A DNA stretch of 64,000 bases from Beijerinckiaceae bacterium (lineage in GTDB: Bacteria; Pseudomonadota; Alphaproteobacteria; Rhizobiales; Beijerinckiaceae), in assembly GCA_027532775.1 (NCBI GenBank), contig JAPZTO010000008.1:187501-251500 (forward strand), given 5' to 3'. A model generated the notes under the pieces. The model was not told the DNA's origin. It saw only the letters and a program-made list of their open reading frames with translations, and did no database searches. This document shows positions 46,166 to 56,581 of this stretch, piece after piece (positions within the stretch are counted from its first letter, which is position 1; every line of letters begins with the position of its first letter). Position numbers and translations under genes: made by a program.

Positions 46166-46516
46166 TCATGCTGCCTTGCGTCGCCAGCTGATCGCCGACG
46201 TCTTCTCGAAGGCAAAACCATACTGGCGCACCATCGCATTGGCGCGTTCATTCCGCCAGCCGAGATAGGCGAAGATCGAGATCAGCACGGTGTCGATCAC
46301 GTAGAAATGCAGCGAGAACAGCGTGCCGTGGAACAGGGCGAAATGGATGAACCGGACCGCCATGCCGAGAAGCGCCATGTAGGGAACCAGCATCCAGGAT
46401 GGACGCCAGGTCTTCGCGATGGCCTTGCCCGTCCGCCAGGCGGCCCAGCCGCCCATGATCACGGTGACCAGCAGGAACAACCAGATCGACGGTTCCTCGT
46501 AGAGAATTCCTTGCAT
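46166..46516 (-). CDS. Small membrane protein of the liv operon (DUF6867-like)
   Basis: A 116-aa protein with three transmembrane helices (about 11-30, 43-62, 70-90) and a basic tail. It sits directly after livF (33-base gap) inside the transporter gene set. Sequence and position match a small alphaproteobacterial family, DUF6867, that travels with liv-type transporters; I am moderately sure of that family. No function is known. It could be an accessory subunit of the permease. Confidence 0.65.
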   Translation of the reverse strand: MQGILYEEPSIWLFLLVTVIMGGWAAWRTGKAIAKTWRPSWMLVPYMALLGMAVRFIHFALFHGTLFSLHFYVIDTVLISIFAYLGWRNERANAMVRQYGFAFEKTSAISWRRKAA

Positions 46517-46549
46517 CGGGGTTTTCCTTGTTCGGGGTTTGCCCGGGCT

Positions 46550-47283
<734 letters not shown>

Positions 47284-47287
<4 letters not shown>

Positions 47288-48195
47288 AGGCCCACCTCCG
47301 CTTCGATCTTCTCCACTTCCGCCTCGTCCTCGGCGCCAAGATAGGCAGCGATGACCCTTGGATCGGATTTGACCTGGTCGGGCGTGCCGTCCGAAATCTT
47401 GGTGCCGTAATCCAGCACCACGACATGGTCGGAAATTTCCATGACAACCGACATGTCATGCTCGATGAGCAGCAGCGACGTGCCGTGATCATCGCGGATC
47501 GAGCGCAGCAGCGCGTTGAGCTCGAGGCTCTCGCGCGGGTTGAGGCCAGCCGCCGGCTCGTCGAGGCAGAGCAGGACGGGCTCGGTGCACATGGCGCGTG
47601 CGATTTCCAGCCGGCGCTGGTCGCCATAGGGCAGCTCGCCGGCGGGATCATCGGCGCGATCGATCAGCTTGGTCTTCTCGAGCCAGTATTTGGCGGATTC
47701 GATCGCCGCCTTCTCGCGCTTGCGGAAGCCGGCAAAGCCGAGCAGGCCGCCGATGGTCCAGTTCGAGGCGACCATCAGCGGATTATGCTGCGCCACCATG
47801 AGGTTCTCGAGGACGGTCATCCCGGAGAAAAGGCGGATATTCTGGAACGTCCGGGCGACTTTCGCCCGCGCCGAGACCTGAAAATCCGGCATCCGTTCGA
47901 GCAGGTAGAGGCTGCCATCGGCGCTCTTGAGATGGTCGTTCGGCGTGTCTGTCAGCCGCTCGACATAGGCGTCGATGTCGATCGTGCCGTGGCGAAGGGC
48001 CATGCGGCCCGTCGTCGGCTTGTAGAACCCGGTGATGCAGTTGAACACCGTGGTCTTGCCGGCCCCATTGGGACCGATCAGGGCCGTGATGTCTCCACGG
48101 CCGGCCGTGAAGGTCAGGTCATTGACCGCGACGAGACCGCCGAAGCGCATCGTCAGGTTCTGGACCTTGAGGATCGGATCCGAAAGCGCACGCAT
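47284..48195 (-). CDS. livG: Branched-chain amino-acid ABC transporter ATPase LivG
   Basis: A 303-aa ATPase. The start at MRALSDPILKVQNLTMRFGGL was preferred; ATG 48261 would overlap livM by 8 bases and add 22 residues. Walker A GPNGAGKTTVFNCITGFY, the LivG-type signature LPYGDQRRLEIARAM and Walker B LLCLDEPAAGLNP are intact. About 40 extra residues lie between Walker A and the signature compared with short LivG proteins (a variable insert with DIDAYVERLTDTPND). Overlaps livF by ATGA. Confidence 0.95.
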
Positions 48196-48253
48196 CAGAA
48201 TTCTTCTTTCCGCAGGAGCCGGAGCGCGGGGTGAACAGGCGGGAACCGGCGGA

Positions 48254-49672
48254 TCATCCATGCCCCTCCTTCACCAGGTCGGACGACACGGCCTTCTTCT
48301 CCTTGAGGAAGACGGAGGGCTCGCGCACCGAAATCAGGCCGCGCGGTTTCCAGAGCATCATCAGCACCATGCAGGCGCCGAAGATCAGCATCCGGTACTG
48401 GGCCGGATCGAAATTGTCGCCGAAATAGGCTTTCAGGAAATCCAGCTCGCGCAGCAATTCGACACCGCCCACCAGCAGGATCGAGGCAATCACGACGCCG
48501 AGCAGGCTGCCCATGCCGCCGAGCACGACAATGGCCAGGATCTGCGCGGATTCGAGGAAGACGAAGCTTTCCGGCGATATGAAGCCCTGGCGGGCCGCGA
48601 AGAAGGCGCCGGCAAATCCGCCGAACATCGCGCCGATGGCGAAGGCCGTCAGCTTGGTGTTCACGGTGTTGATGCCCAGCGAGCGGCAGGCGATCTCATC
48701 CTCGCGCAGCGCTTCCCAGGCCCGGCCGACCGGCAATCGCCGGAGCCGCGTGGAGACCACGGCCGTGATCAGCGCCAGGATCAGGATGACGTAGAAGAGG
48801 AAGATCGTTCGGTAGATCGGCGTGAATTCGAGCCCGAATGTCGCGGCAAATCCGCTCTCCGTGGCATTGAACGGCACGCCGAAGAAGCTCGGCCTCGGGA
48901 TTGACGAAATGCCGGCATAGCCTCCCGAGAACTCGACCCAGTTGATCAGCACGAGGCGGATGATCTCCCCGAAGGCGAGGGTGACGATGGCGAGATAGTC
49001 ACCGCGCAGCCGCAGGACCGGGAAGCCGAGCAGGACGCCCCAGAAGGCGGCAAGGATGCCGGCAACCGGAAGGCAGATCCAGAAGGCCCAGAGGGGCCAG
49101 AAGGTCGGGCCGACCACGCCGGCCATGAATTCCCGCACCGGTTCCGATGTGGCCAGCAAGGCATAGGAATAGGCGCCGACGGCGTAGAAGGCGACGTAGC
49201 CGAGATCGAGCAGGCCCGCGAGGCCGACAACGATGTTCAGACCCCAGCCGAGCATGATGTAGATCAGGATCTGGATGCCCAGATTGTCGATCCACTTGAT
49301 CGCGCCCGAGGGCCCGGCAGTCCCGAGAACCATCATCGGGTAGACAAAGAGGAAGCCGACAAAGGCCGCCGTGCCGTATTTCTCGATCTTGAGGGCAAGC
49401 GGCGTCGCCGGGGCCTTCCGCTTCGTGATCTTGCCGGCATTGACCGCCTGCCAGTAACCGATCAGGAACCGGCCGACAAAGACGAGGCCGACAACAGCGG
49501 CGAGCAGGCCCGGCCGCGGCACGAGGACCATCTGGTTGTTGAGCGTCTGGTCGGTCTTCAGACCGAGCATCAGCGAGAAGAGGCCGAAGGCGATGGCAGC
49601 CGCAAAGGCCGCATCCTTCAGCAGGCCGGCGAAATTCACCGGCTCACGTGCAGGCGCTTCCATCATCATCAC
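48254..49672 (-). CDS. livM: Branched-chain amino-acid ABC transporter permease LivM
   Basis: A 472-aa permease with about ten to eleven helices. The conserved inner loop VGRAWEALREDEIACRSLGIN is present, with GLAGLLDLGYVAFYAVGAYSYAL and GVVIASILLVGG. It is longer than E. coli LivM (425 aa) because of extra N-terminal helices. The gene overlaps livH (ATGA). Translation starts with four Met codons; the first is used here. Confidence 0.94.
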   Translation of the reverse strand: MMMMEAPAREPVNFAGLLKDAAFAAAIAFGLFSLMLGLKTDQTLNNQMVLVPRPGLLAAVVGLVFVGRFLIGYWQAVNAGKITKRKAPATPLALKIEKYGTAAFVGFLFVYPMMVLGTAGPSGAIKWIDNLGIQILIYIMLGWGLNIVVGLAGLLDLGYVAFYAVGAYSYALLATSEPVREFMAGVVGPTFWPLWAFWICLPVAGILAAFWGVLLGFPVLRLRGDYLAIVTLAFGEIIRLVLINWVEFSGGYAGISSIPRPSFFGVPFNATESGFAATFGLEFTPIYRTIFLFYVILILALITAVVSTRLRRLPVGRAWEALREDEIACRSLGINTVNTKLTAFAIGAMFGGFAGAFFAARQGFISPESFVFLESAQILAIVVLGGMGSLLGVVIASILLVGGVELLRELDFLKAYFGDNFDPAQYRMLIFGACMVLMMLWKPRGLISVREPSVFLKEKKAVSSDLVKEGHG

Positions 49673-50592
49673 ACCTTCTCGACTTCGGGTTTGCCCAGGA
49701 GGCCTTGCGGCATGAAGATCAGAACGATGGCCAGGATCGAGAAGGCGGCAACATCCTTGTAATCAATGGAGAAATACGCCGACCAGAAGGTCTCGATCAG
49801 GCCGATGAGCATGCCGCCGAGCACCGCCCCGGGCAGGGAGCCGATGCCTCCGAGCACGGCCGCCGTAAAGGCCTTCACGCCGGGGACGAACCCGTCGGAG
49901 AACACGACGACCCCGTAATAGGTCAGGAACATGGTGCCGGCGACCGCCGCGAGGGCCGCGCCCATGATGAAGGTGACGGCGATGGTGCGGTCGACATTGA
50001 TGCCGAGCAGGGCCGCCATCTTCTGGTCCTGCTCGCAGGCGCGCTGCGCCCGGCCCAGCGGCGTCTTCTGGACGACATACCAGAAGATCCCCAGCAGGAT
50101 TGCCGTGACCAGGATGATCAGGATCTGCTTGTAGGAGATGGCGACGACGAAGCCGTCCTTCTCGAAGAGGCTGATCGTATCGCGCATGATCGGGGGGATG
50201 GGCTTGTTGCGTGCCCCCTGGGCAACCTGCACAAAATTCATCAGCAGGATCGACATGCCGATCGCCGAGATCAGCGGCGCCAGGCGGAACGACCCACGCA
50301 GTTTCCGGTAGGCGACCCGTTCGATCGTCCAGCTGAAGAGGGATGTCACGATCATCGACACGATCAGCGCGACAAGCAACGCCAGGAAGACGGCGCCTCC
50401 CGTCATGCCGGCCAGGGCCGTTACGGCCATGAAACAGATGAGTGCCACGAAGGCGGAGATCATGAACACGTCGCCATGGGCGAAGTTCACCATCCCGATG
50501 ATGCCGAAGACCATCGTGTAACCGATGGCGATAAGCCCGTAGACGGCGCCAAGCGTGACGCCATTAATCAATTGCTGGACGAATACTTCCAT
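49669..50592 (-). CDS. livH: Branched-chain amino-acid ABC transporter permease LivH
   Basis: A 307-aa permease. Start at MEVFVQQLINGVTLGAVYGL, the usual LivH beginning; the frame upstream is non-coding. Conserved IGMVNFAHGDVFMISAF and the coupling-loop TPLGRAQRACEQDQKMAALLGIN are present. First gene of livH-livM-livG-livF-DUF6867; the promoter should lie in 50593-50816, where I see an AT-rich patch but no clear boxes. Confidence 0.95.
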   Translation of the reverse strand: MEVFVQQLINGVTLGAVYGLIAIGYTMVFGIIGMVNFAHGDVFMISAFVALICFMAVTALAGMTGGAVFLALLVALIVSMIVTSLFSWTIERVAYRKLRGSFRLAPLISAIGMSILLMNFVQVAQGARNKPIPPIMRDTISLFEKDGFVVAISYKQILIILVTAILLGIFWYVVQKTPLGRAQRACEQDQKMAALLGINVDRTIAVTFIMGAALAAVAGTMFLTYYGVVVFSDGFVPGVKAFTAAVLGGIGSLPGAVLGGMLIGLIETFWSAYFSIDYKDVAAFSILAIVLIFMPQGLLGKPEVEKV

Positions 50593-50816
50593 CCTGAAAC
50601 CAACGCCTCCCCATAACGTCTCCCGTTCTATGCGGGAATTGTGCCAGTTGGCGAAACCACCCACCGGCGAAGCCACGCTAGCAGCAAGCCGCAAGGCCGG
50701 CAATCACGTGGCGGTAAGACATGGACCAGCCCGTTTAGGGCTTCAATCAAAAAAATCACTCCGAACTAGCGAATACCGCCAAAGAATGCCGGAAAGGGCA
50801 CGGATTTCGCCGTTCG

Positions 50817-51827
50817 TTAAGCCCGGTCGGCCAGAACAAAGCCATGGGCGAATGGATCGTGGTCATCGACGAAGATTGTGTTCAGGCCCGTCATGACCGC
50901 CCAGCCCTCGATCGAGGGGATGATGGCGGCGTATTCTCCGACCTGCGTCTCGCCCTCGATCCGGCCGGTGAAGAGCGAGCCGATGATGCTCTCGTGAATG
51001 AAATCCTCGCCCGGCTTCAGCCGGCCGCGCGCTGCCCATTGCGCCAGACGGGCGGAGGTTCCGGTGCCGCAGGGCGAGCGGTCGATCGCCTTCTCGCCAT
51101 AAAACACCGCATTGCGCGCGGTGGCGCCCGGCACGGTCGGCTTGCCGGCCCAGAGCACGTGGCGGCAGCCGCGGATGGCCGGGTTTTCCGGGTGGACGAG
51201 GTCAATCGCCGCATTCACGGCCGCGCGGACACGCGGTGACCAGCGCAGGATGTCGGAGGGTTGCACCGCCTCGACGCCGGCAAAGGCGGGCTGCGGGTCG
51301 ATGATCGCGTAGAAGTTGCCGCCATAGGAGATATCGACCACCAGCTTGCCGAGCCCCTCCACCTCGATGGCCAGATCGCGCACGAAGAGGAAGGAGGGGA
51401 TGTTGATCAGCTTGACCGAGGTGACGCGGCCGCCTTCCTCGCGGTAATGCGCCTCGACAAGGCCGGCCGGCGTGTCGAGCCGGAGGATGCCCGGCGTGCG
51501 GGCCTTCACCAGCCCCTGCTCCAGCGCCATCGTGACGGTGCCGATCGTGCCATGGCCGCACATGGGCAGGCAGCCGGTGGTCTCGATATAGAGGATGGCG
51601 ATGTCGCAATCGGGCCGCGTCGGCGGATAGAGGATCGAGCCGGACATCATGTCATGGCCGCGCGGCTCGAACATGAGCGCGGTGCGGATCCAGTCATAGT
51701 CGCGGATGAAATGATCGCGCTTCTCGCTCATCGTGGCGCCCTTGAGATCGGGGCCACCGCCGACGACCATGCGGACCGGATTGCCGCAGGTATGCCCGTC
51801 GACGCAGAAGAACGTGTGCCTTGCCAT
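50817..51827 (-). CDS. Proline racemase family, 4-hydroxyproline 2-epimerase-like
   Basis: A 336-aa PrdF/proline-racemase-fold enzyme. Both acid/base cysteines are present: C90 (MCGHGTIG) and C253 (SPCGTGTSA), which points to an epimerase rather than a dehydratase (those have Ser or Thr). The N-terminal CVDGHTCGNPVRMVVGG is the family substrate loop. It lies downstream of two aconitase X genes, 20 bases after the small subunit, making a hydroxyproline-type catabolic set. The exact substrate (4- or 3-hydroxyproline) cannot be read from sequence. Confidence 0.88.
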   Translation of the reverse strand: MARHTFFCVDGHTCGNPVRMVVGGGPDLKGATMSEKRDHFIRDYDWIRTALMFEPRGHDMMSGSILYPPTRPDCDIAILYIETTGCLPMCGHGTIGTVTMALEQGLVKARTPGILRLDTPAGLVEAHYREEGGRVTSVKLINIPSFLFVRDLAIEVEGLGKLVVDISYGGNFYAIIDPQPAFAGVEAVQPSDILRWSPRVRAAVNAAIDLVHPENPAIRGCRHVLWAGKPTVPGATARNAVFYGEKAIDRSPCGTGTSARLAQWAARGRLKPGEDFIHESIIGSLFTGRIEGETQVGEYAAIIPSIEGWAVMTGLNTIFVDDHDPFAHGFVLADRA

Positions 51828-51847
51828 GGTCTTGAATGCCCTGCTTT

Positions 51848-52258
51848 TCAGGAAAGGGGAGAAACGTTGCCGCCGGCATCGATCCGTGCCGCTCCCGGCA
51901 TGAGGGCCTGCCCGGCCGGGTCGAGCGCGAAGGCGGGCGGGGCGGCCCAGCCCATCTCGCGTGCGACGAGGCAGCCAATCATCAGGATCGCATCCGGCGT
52001 GCCCATGACGAGGGCTGCCGGCGCGATGCCGAGGCGGATCAGTTCGAGCAGCACGGCCGAGGAGGAGGAGGAGCCGATCGTGGCCGGGAGGCAGAGGATC
52101 GCGCCGCCGATGGTGCGGCCGCAATCCGGGTGGCGGACCTGGGTGATCCGGCCGGTGGCAGGATCAACGCCTCCCCAGAAGGACAGCGGCGCGGAAAGCT
52201 GCAGCACCGGGCCGGAAGCCTCGCCGGGCAGGAGGGGGGTGAGCGCGGGAAATGTCAT
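51848..52258 (-). CDS. Aconitase X swivel (small) subunit, DUF126
   Basis: A 136-aa protein with the AcnX small-subunit pattern: LSFWGGVDPATGRI, HPDCGRTIGGAILCLPATIG, SSSSSAVLLELIR, APAALVMGTPDAILMIG. It forms the swivel domain of cis-3-hydroxyproline dehydratase or mevalonate-5-phosphate dehydratase type enzymes. ATG overlaps the large-subunit stop (ATGA), so the two are translated together. Confidence 0.88.
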   Translation of the reverse strand: MTFPALTPLLPGEASGPVLQLSAPLSFWGGVDPATGRITQVRHPDCGRTIGGAILCLPATIGSSSSSAVLLELIRLGIAPAALVMGTPDAILMIGCLVAREMGWAAPPAFALDPAGQALMPGAARIDAGGNVSPLS

Positions 52259-53508
52259 GACCAGAGCCTTTCCTCGCGGACCAGGCGGCCCGAGACGGCA
52301 CTCTCGACGCATTCCGCCATGGCGCCGTATTGCACGGCATAGCCGGTATTGCCGGGCGCGTAATGGGCGAATTTGCCCGAATTGGTCATCAGCACGCCTT
52401 TCACGCCATCGAGGATCGGCGTGACGACGACGCAGGTATCGGCCACCAATGTGACCCCCGCCTGCTCGAGGGCACGGCGGCGGCCGGCAGCCTCGAGTTC
52501 GGCCACGGCATGGCGCCCGGTGCAGGCATAGAAGGGCCGCGTGAGGCGGCGGCCGGCGATGAGCCGGTCGAGTTCCAGCAATTCCTCCGCCGAGCAATGC
52601 GGCGAGCCGATCGCCACAGCGTCGATCGCGGTCTCGCCGGTGGTCGAGAGTCCGGCGCGGGCGGCATTCAGCATGGCCGCCGTGACCGGAACGACCGGGA
52701 TATCCTGCCCGCCGGTGACGGTGGCGAGGTCCGGGGCTTCCGGCGTCTCGCCGAGAATATGGAACAGGCCGACCGCGCCCGCCGAAGCGGCAGCGGCACC
52801 GAAGGCCTTCAGCCGGTCCTCGGTCGCGCAGCCTTCGAGGCCGAGGACGACGCCGATATCCGTTCCCGCGCGCTGGCCGAACAGGGTGCCGATGACCGGC
52901 CAGAAGACATCCGAGTTCCGCAGCGAGGGGGAAAGGCCGGAGCAATCGAGCGCGAAGACGGCGCGGCGGTTCTCCGGAATGTGCAATCCGTAATAGGGCG
53001 CGCGGGCGGTCATCGCGCAGCATATGTCGAGAAAATCGCCGTAGCGGTTGGTCCGGGCGCCCAGCACGGAATTGCAGAAGGCGACCGCGTTGGATTCCCC
53101 CCAGGCGACATCGCTGCCGAAAGCAGGGCGGTGTCCAGCCTGATAGGGCGCGCAGGTCCAGGTCGGGGCGCAGCCCATGGCCTCGTAGGCGCGCATCATC
53201 CGGTAGGCCATGTCATGCTGGTGGGGCGGCAGCCGCGTCTTCGCGCCGCAGGCAAGGTCCAGAGCGCCGACATTCAGCGTGGTCGGGATGGCCAGTTTCG
53301 CGCCAAGCCGGACGAGGTGTTCGGCGAAAAGCGTGCCGGAATCGCCGTGATAGAGCGCGCCGTCAATATGGGCGGAGACAACCGGCACCAGCCGGCTGGC
53401 GCCCATCAGGCGCGCCGTCTCGGTGATGACGCGCATGGCCAAAGCCATGCCTTCGCCCTGATCGCCGGCGAGCAGGCGGGTTTCTTCCGGGGTCAGGGCA
53501 AGGCTCAT
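52255..53508 (-). CDS. Aconitase X catalytic (large) subunit, DUF521
   Basis: A 417-aa AcnX large subunit. Family segments: LTPEETRLLAGDQGEGMALAM, SAHIDGALYHGDSGTLFAE, and YQAGHRPAFGSDVAWGESN then AVAFCNSVLGARTNRYGDFLD (cysteine for the iron-sulfur site). Bacterial two-subunit forms act on cis-3-hydroxy-L-proline. Here the neighbours (proline racemase family enzyme, amino-acid transporter) favour that role over mevalonate metabolism. First gene of a three-gene minus-strand unit with a candidate operator 36 bases upstream. Confidence 0.88.
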   Translation of the reverse strand: MSLALTPEETRLLAGDQGEGMALAMRVITETARLMGASRLVPVVSAHIDGALYHGDSGTLFAEHLVRLGAKLAIPTTLNVGALDLACGAKTRLPPHQHDMAYRMMRAYEAMGCAPTWTCAPYQAGHRPAFGSDVAWGESNAVAFCNSVLGARTNRYGDFLDICCAMTARAPYYGLHIPENRRAVFALDCSGLSPSLRNSDVFWPVIGTLFGQRAGTDIGVVLGLEGCATEDRLKAFGAAAASAGAVGLFHILGETPEAPDLATVTGGQDIPVVPVTAAMLNAARAGLSTTGETAIDAVAIGSPHCSAEELLELDRLIAGRRLTRPFYACTGRHAVAELEAAGRRRALEQAGVTLVADTCVVVTPILDGVKGVLMTNSGKFAHYAPGNTGYAVQYGAMAECVESAVSGRLVREERLWS

Positions 53509-53543
53509 GCAGGATTCCCAGAGGCAGGAGGATCAGCCGGAAA

Positions 53544-53560
53544 TTGTATCCAATATACGA
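53544..53560. promoter_or_regulatory. Candidate repressor operator upstream of aconitase X
   Basis: TTGTAT (53544-53549), CCAAT, ATACGA (53555-53560): an inverted repeat with one mismatched pair, about 36 bases ahead of the aconitase X start. TTGTAT-type half sites are typical of GntR-family (FCD) regulators that control such catabolic genes. No regulator gene lies in the window. Confidence 0.45.
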
Positions 53561-53718
53561 TTGGGGCCACGGTGACACGGCAAACGAGTTCTGGCAAGGG
53601 CATCGGCGCGGGAGCATAGCGGCTCCGGGCCCTGCGTAAATCACCCGCGCGAAATCATTGCGGAATCCCCTTGCCGTTTCGGCCCAATGTCGTCACTTGA
53701 GGGGTAAGGAGACCAAGC

Positions 53719-54237
53719 GTGACTGCAACAGCCTCGGCGCCCCCGGATGCGGCCTCGCCGGATCGGCAGGCCCTTTTCCGCGATGCCATGAGCCGGGTTG
53801 CCGGTGCCGTGCATCTGATCACCACCGATGGCCCTGCTGGCCGCGGCGGACTGACCGCGACAGCCGTAACCTCGGTTTCCGACGCGCCGCCCACTTTGCT
53901 CGTCTGCCTCAACCAGAACAGCCGCACGGCCGCGATCCTCCGGCAGAACATGGCCTTCGCCGTCAACACGCTGGGGGTCGGCCAGCAGGAACTGGCCAAT
54001 GTCTTTGCCGGGCGGACGCCGGCCCGCGGCGAGGCGCGGTTCACGCATGGTGCCTGGCGCAAGGGCGCGGCCGGACAGCCGCTGCTCGGCGATGCACTGG
54101 TCCATTTCGAGGCGCGGGTGATCGATTTCCGCCCCGTGGCCAGCCATTTCGTCGTGATCGGCGAGATTCTCGGCATCGGCCTCGGCCATGCCCATGGCGG
54201 GCTGGTCTATGTCCGCCGGGCCTATCACGCGGTGTGA
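53719..54237 (+). CDS. Flavin reductase domain protein (HpaC-like)
   Basis: A 172-aa FMN-binding split-barrel protein starting at GTG 53719 with AAGGAG upstream. The family features are MSRVAGAVHLITTDG, GLTATAVTSVSDAPPTLLVCLN and the C-terminal HAHGGLVYVRRAYH. Such proteins supply reduced flavin to a monooxygenase, yet no monooxygenase is nearby. Divergent from aconitase X; the 210-base gap holds the candidate operator. Confidence 0.87.
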   Translation: MTATASAPPDAASPDRQALFRDAMSRVAGAVHLITTDGPAGRGGLTATAVTSVSDAPPTLLVCLNQNSRTAAILRQNMAFAVNTLGVGQQELANVFAGRTPARGEARFTHGAWRKGAAGQPLLGDALVHFEARVIDFRPVASHFVVIGEILGIGLGHAHGGLVYVRRAYHAV

Positions 54238-54265
54238 GTGATCCTAACGGGCGGTCCCTTCCGGC

Positions 54266-54961
54266 TCAGACCGAGCGGGTGATGCCCCCATCCACCCTGA
54301 TGTTCTGGCCGGTGATGTAGCCGGCATCCTCCGAGAGAAGGAAGGCCGCTGTCTTGGCGATCTCGGCCACCGTGCCATAGCGCTTCATCGGAATGCGCGC
54401 CTTGAACATTTCCTTTTCCGGCAGGGAATCGATGAAGCCGGGCAGGAGGTTGTTCATGCGGATGTTCTGCGCCGCATAGCGGTCGGCGTAGAGCTTGGCG
54501 AAAGAGGCGAGGCCGGCACGCAACGTGCAGGAAATCGGGAAGACGGGATCGGGCTCGAAAGCCGCGAAGGTCGAGATATTGACGATGGCCCCGCCGCCCT
54601 GCTTCTCCATGATCGGGGTGATCAGGCGGCAGATCCGGACGACGTTGAGGATGATCAGGTCGAGGCCCTTCGCCCAGTCCTCGTCCGAGAGGGCGAGCAG
54701 ATCGCCTTTCGGCGGATGGCCGGTGGAGAGGACGGCGCCGTCAATCCGGCCCCAGGCGTTCATCGCGCCGTCCACCAGCCGGGCGAGATCAGCCGGGTCG
54801 GTGACCGAGCCGGTTATCCCGATGCCGCCAAGTTCCTTCGCCAGTGTTTCCGCATTGCCGGAGGGGGAGAGCAGCGCGACATTCCAGCCGCGGGCGGCGA
54901 GTTCACGCGCGGCGGCACCGCCCATGCCCTTGCCGGCACCGGTGAGGATCGCGACAGGCAT
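54266..54961 (-). CDS. Short-chain dehydrogenase-like protein with altered catalytic site
   Basis: A 231-aa Rossmann protein. The cofactor motif TGAGKGMGG (7-15) and the structural Asn (N106) and Ser (S130 in NISTF) are present. The invariant YxxxK is not: at that position the sequence reads SCTLR (S144...R148). It may be inactive as a standard oxidoreductase or use other chemistry. It shares one base with the PcaD-like gene upstream and is probably cotranscribed with it. Confidence 0.8.
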   Translation of the reverse strand: MPVAILTGAGKGMGGAAARELAARGWNVALLSPSGNAETLAKELGGIGITGSVTDPADLARLVDGAMNAWGRIDGAVLSTGHPPKGDLLALSDEDWAKGLDLIILNVVRICRLITPIMEKQGGGAIVNISTFAAFEPDPVFPISCTLRAGLASFAKLYADRYAAQNIRMNNLLPGFIDSLPEKEMFKARIPMKRYGTVAEIAKTAAFLLSEDAGYITGQNIRVDGGITRSV

Positions 54962-55758
54962 CAGGCGGCTCCGAGGAAGGACGAGACGACGCGGTTGTAT
55001 TCGGCCGGGGATTCGCAATTGGCGATATGCGAGCCGGGCACGACGGCCTTTTTCGCGCCGGGGATGTTCCGGACCATGATCTCGCCCATGGCCGGCGTGG
55101 TGGCGATGTCCTTCTCGCCGATCACCACGAGGACGGGGTTCGAGATCGACTTGATGGCCTCGCGCTGGTCCATGTCGCGCAGGGCGGCGCAGCAGGCGGT
55201 GTAGCCGGTCACGGTCGCCTCGCGCACCTGATCGGTGATGCGGGCCACTTCGCCGGGGTTCGACTGGTTGAAGGCGGGCGTGAACCAGCGCATCTTCATC
55301 GCCTCGGCGATGGCGCCCATGCCCTCTCGATGCGCGATGCGGATCCGGGCATTCCAGTCGGTGAAGGGCGGGCCCATGAAAGCCGCCGTGTTGCCGAGCA
55401 CGGCCCGGTTGATCCGGTCGGGGTGATGCGTGAGCAGATACATGCCGACCATGCCGCCCATCGAGCAGCCGATCCAGTCGACCTTGTGGATATGGAGCGT
55501 GTCGAGGATGCGCAACGCATCCTGCGCCAGCATGGCCAGCGAATAGGGGCCGGGCGGGCAGGAGGAGCCGCCATGGCCGCGCACGTCGTAGCGGATCACG
55601 CGGTGCGTTTCGGCGAAGACGGGGATCTGGTCACTCCACATTTCCAGCGTCGCGCCGAGGCTGTTCGAGAACATGAGCGGCGGGGAGGCCTTGGAGCCGT
55701 CACGCGCGATACGGAACCGGACATCGCCGGCATCGATGAAGGAGATTTCGGAAGACAA
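54961..55758 (-). CDS. PcaD-like alpha/beta hydrolase (3-oxoadipate enol-lactonase family)
   Basis: A 265-aa hydrolase. Triad elements: nucleophile in GCSMGGMVGM, acid in VVIGEKDIATTP and His in VPGSHIANCESP, with the N-terminal LMFSNSLGATLEMWSDQIP, HRVIRYDVRGHGGSS typical of PcaD. Other pca genes are absent, so the true substrate may differ from the enol-lactone. It leads the two-gene unit with the SDR. Confidence 0.85.
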   Translation of the reverse strand: MSSEISFIDAGDVRFRIARDGSKASPPLMFSNSLGATLEMWSDQIPVFAETHRVIRYDVRGHGGSSCPPGPYSLAMLAQDALRILDTLHIHKVDWIGCSMGGMVGMYLLTHHPDRINRAVLGNTAAFMGPPFTDWNARIRIAHREGMGAIAEAMKMRWFTPAFNQSNPGEVARITDQVREATVTGYTACCAALRDMDQREAIKSISNPVLVVIGEKDIATTPAMGEIMVRNIPGAKKAVVPGSHIANCESPAEYNRVVSSFLGAA

Positions 55759-56090
55759 AGGGAGATCCTCGGGCAGGGTTCGTCGCGAACATGCCTAGCT
55801 TCACGGCAATCGGATGGAAAAACAAGCGAAAGCGGCAGGGCATTTTCGCCGGCATGCCTGTGGCGCGGTGCCGATGACTTCCGGCTGTTTTCTTGCCGGC
55901 TACCGGCTTTTCATTTGCTGCGATGCGCAAACGAATTTGCCGGGTTGCGCGCAATTGGCCGCTTGACGGTTTCTTTAGAACGGGTCCACCTTAGAAAAAT
56001 CGGGGAAAACGACCCAAAAACGGCATTGCAAAGCCCCGTCAGGAAACGTTGGGCGCGGTTTTGTGCCCATTTTCGCTCAAGGAGAGTTTC
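55759..56090. promoter_or_regulatory. Divergent region upstream of coxS
   Basis: 332 bases with no gene. It contains a TTGACG hexamer (55963-55968) that could be a -35, without a clear -10. The coxS ribosome site is AAGGAG (56079-56084). I find no inverted repeat strong enough to call an operator. Confidence 0.3.
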
Positions 56091-56579
<489 letters not shown>

Positions 56580-56581
56580 CA

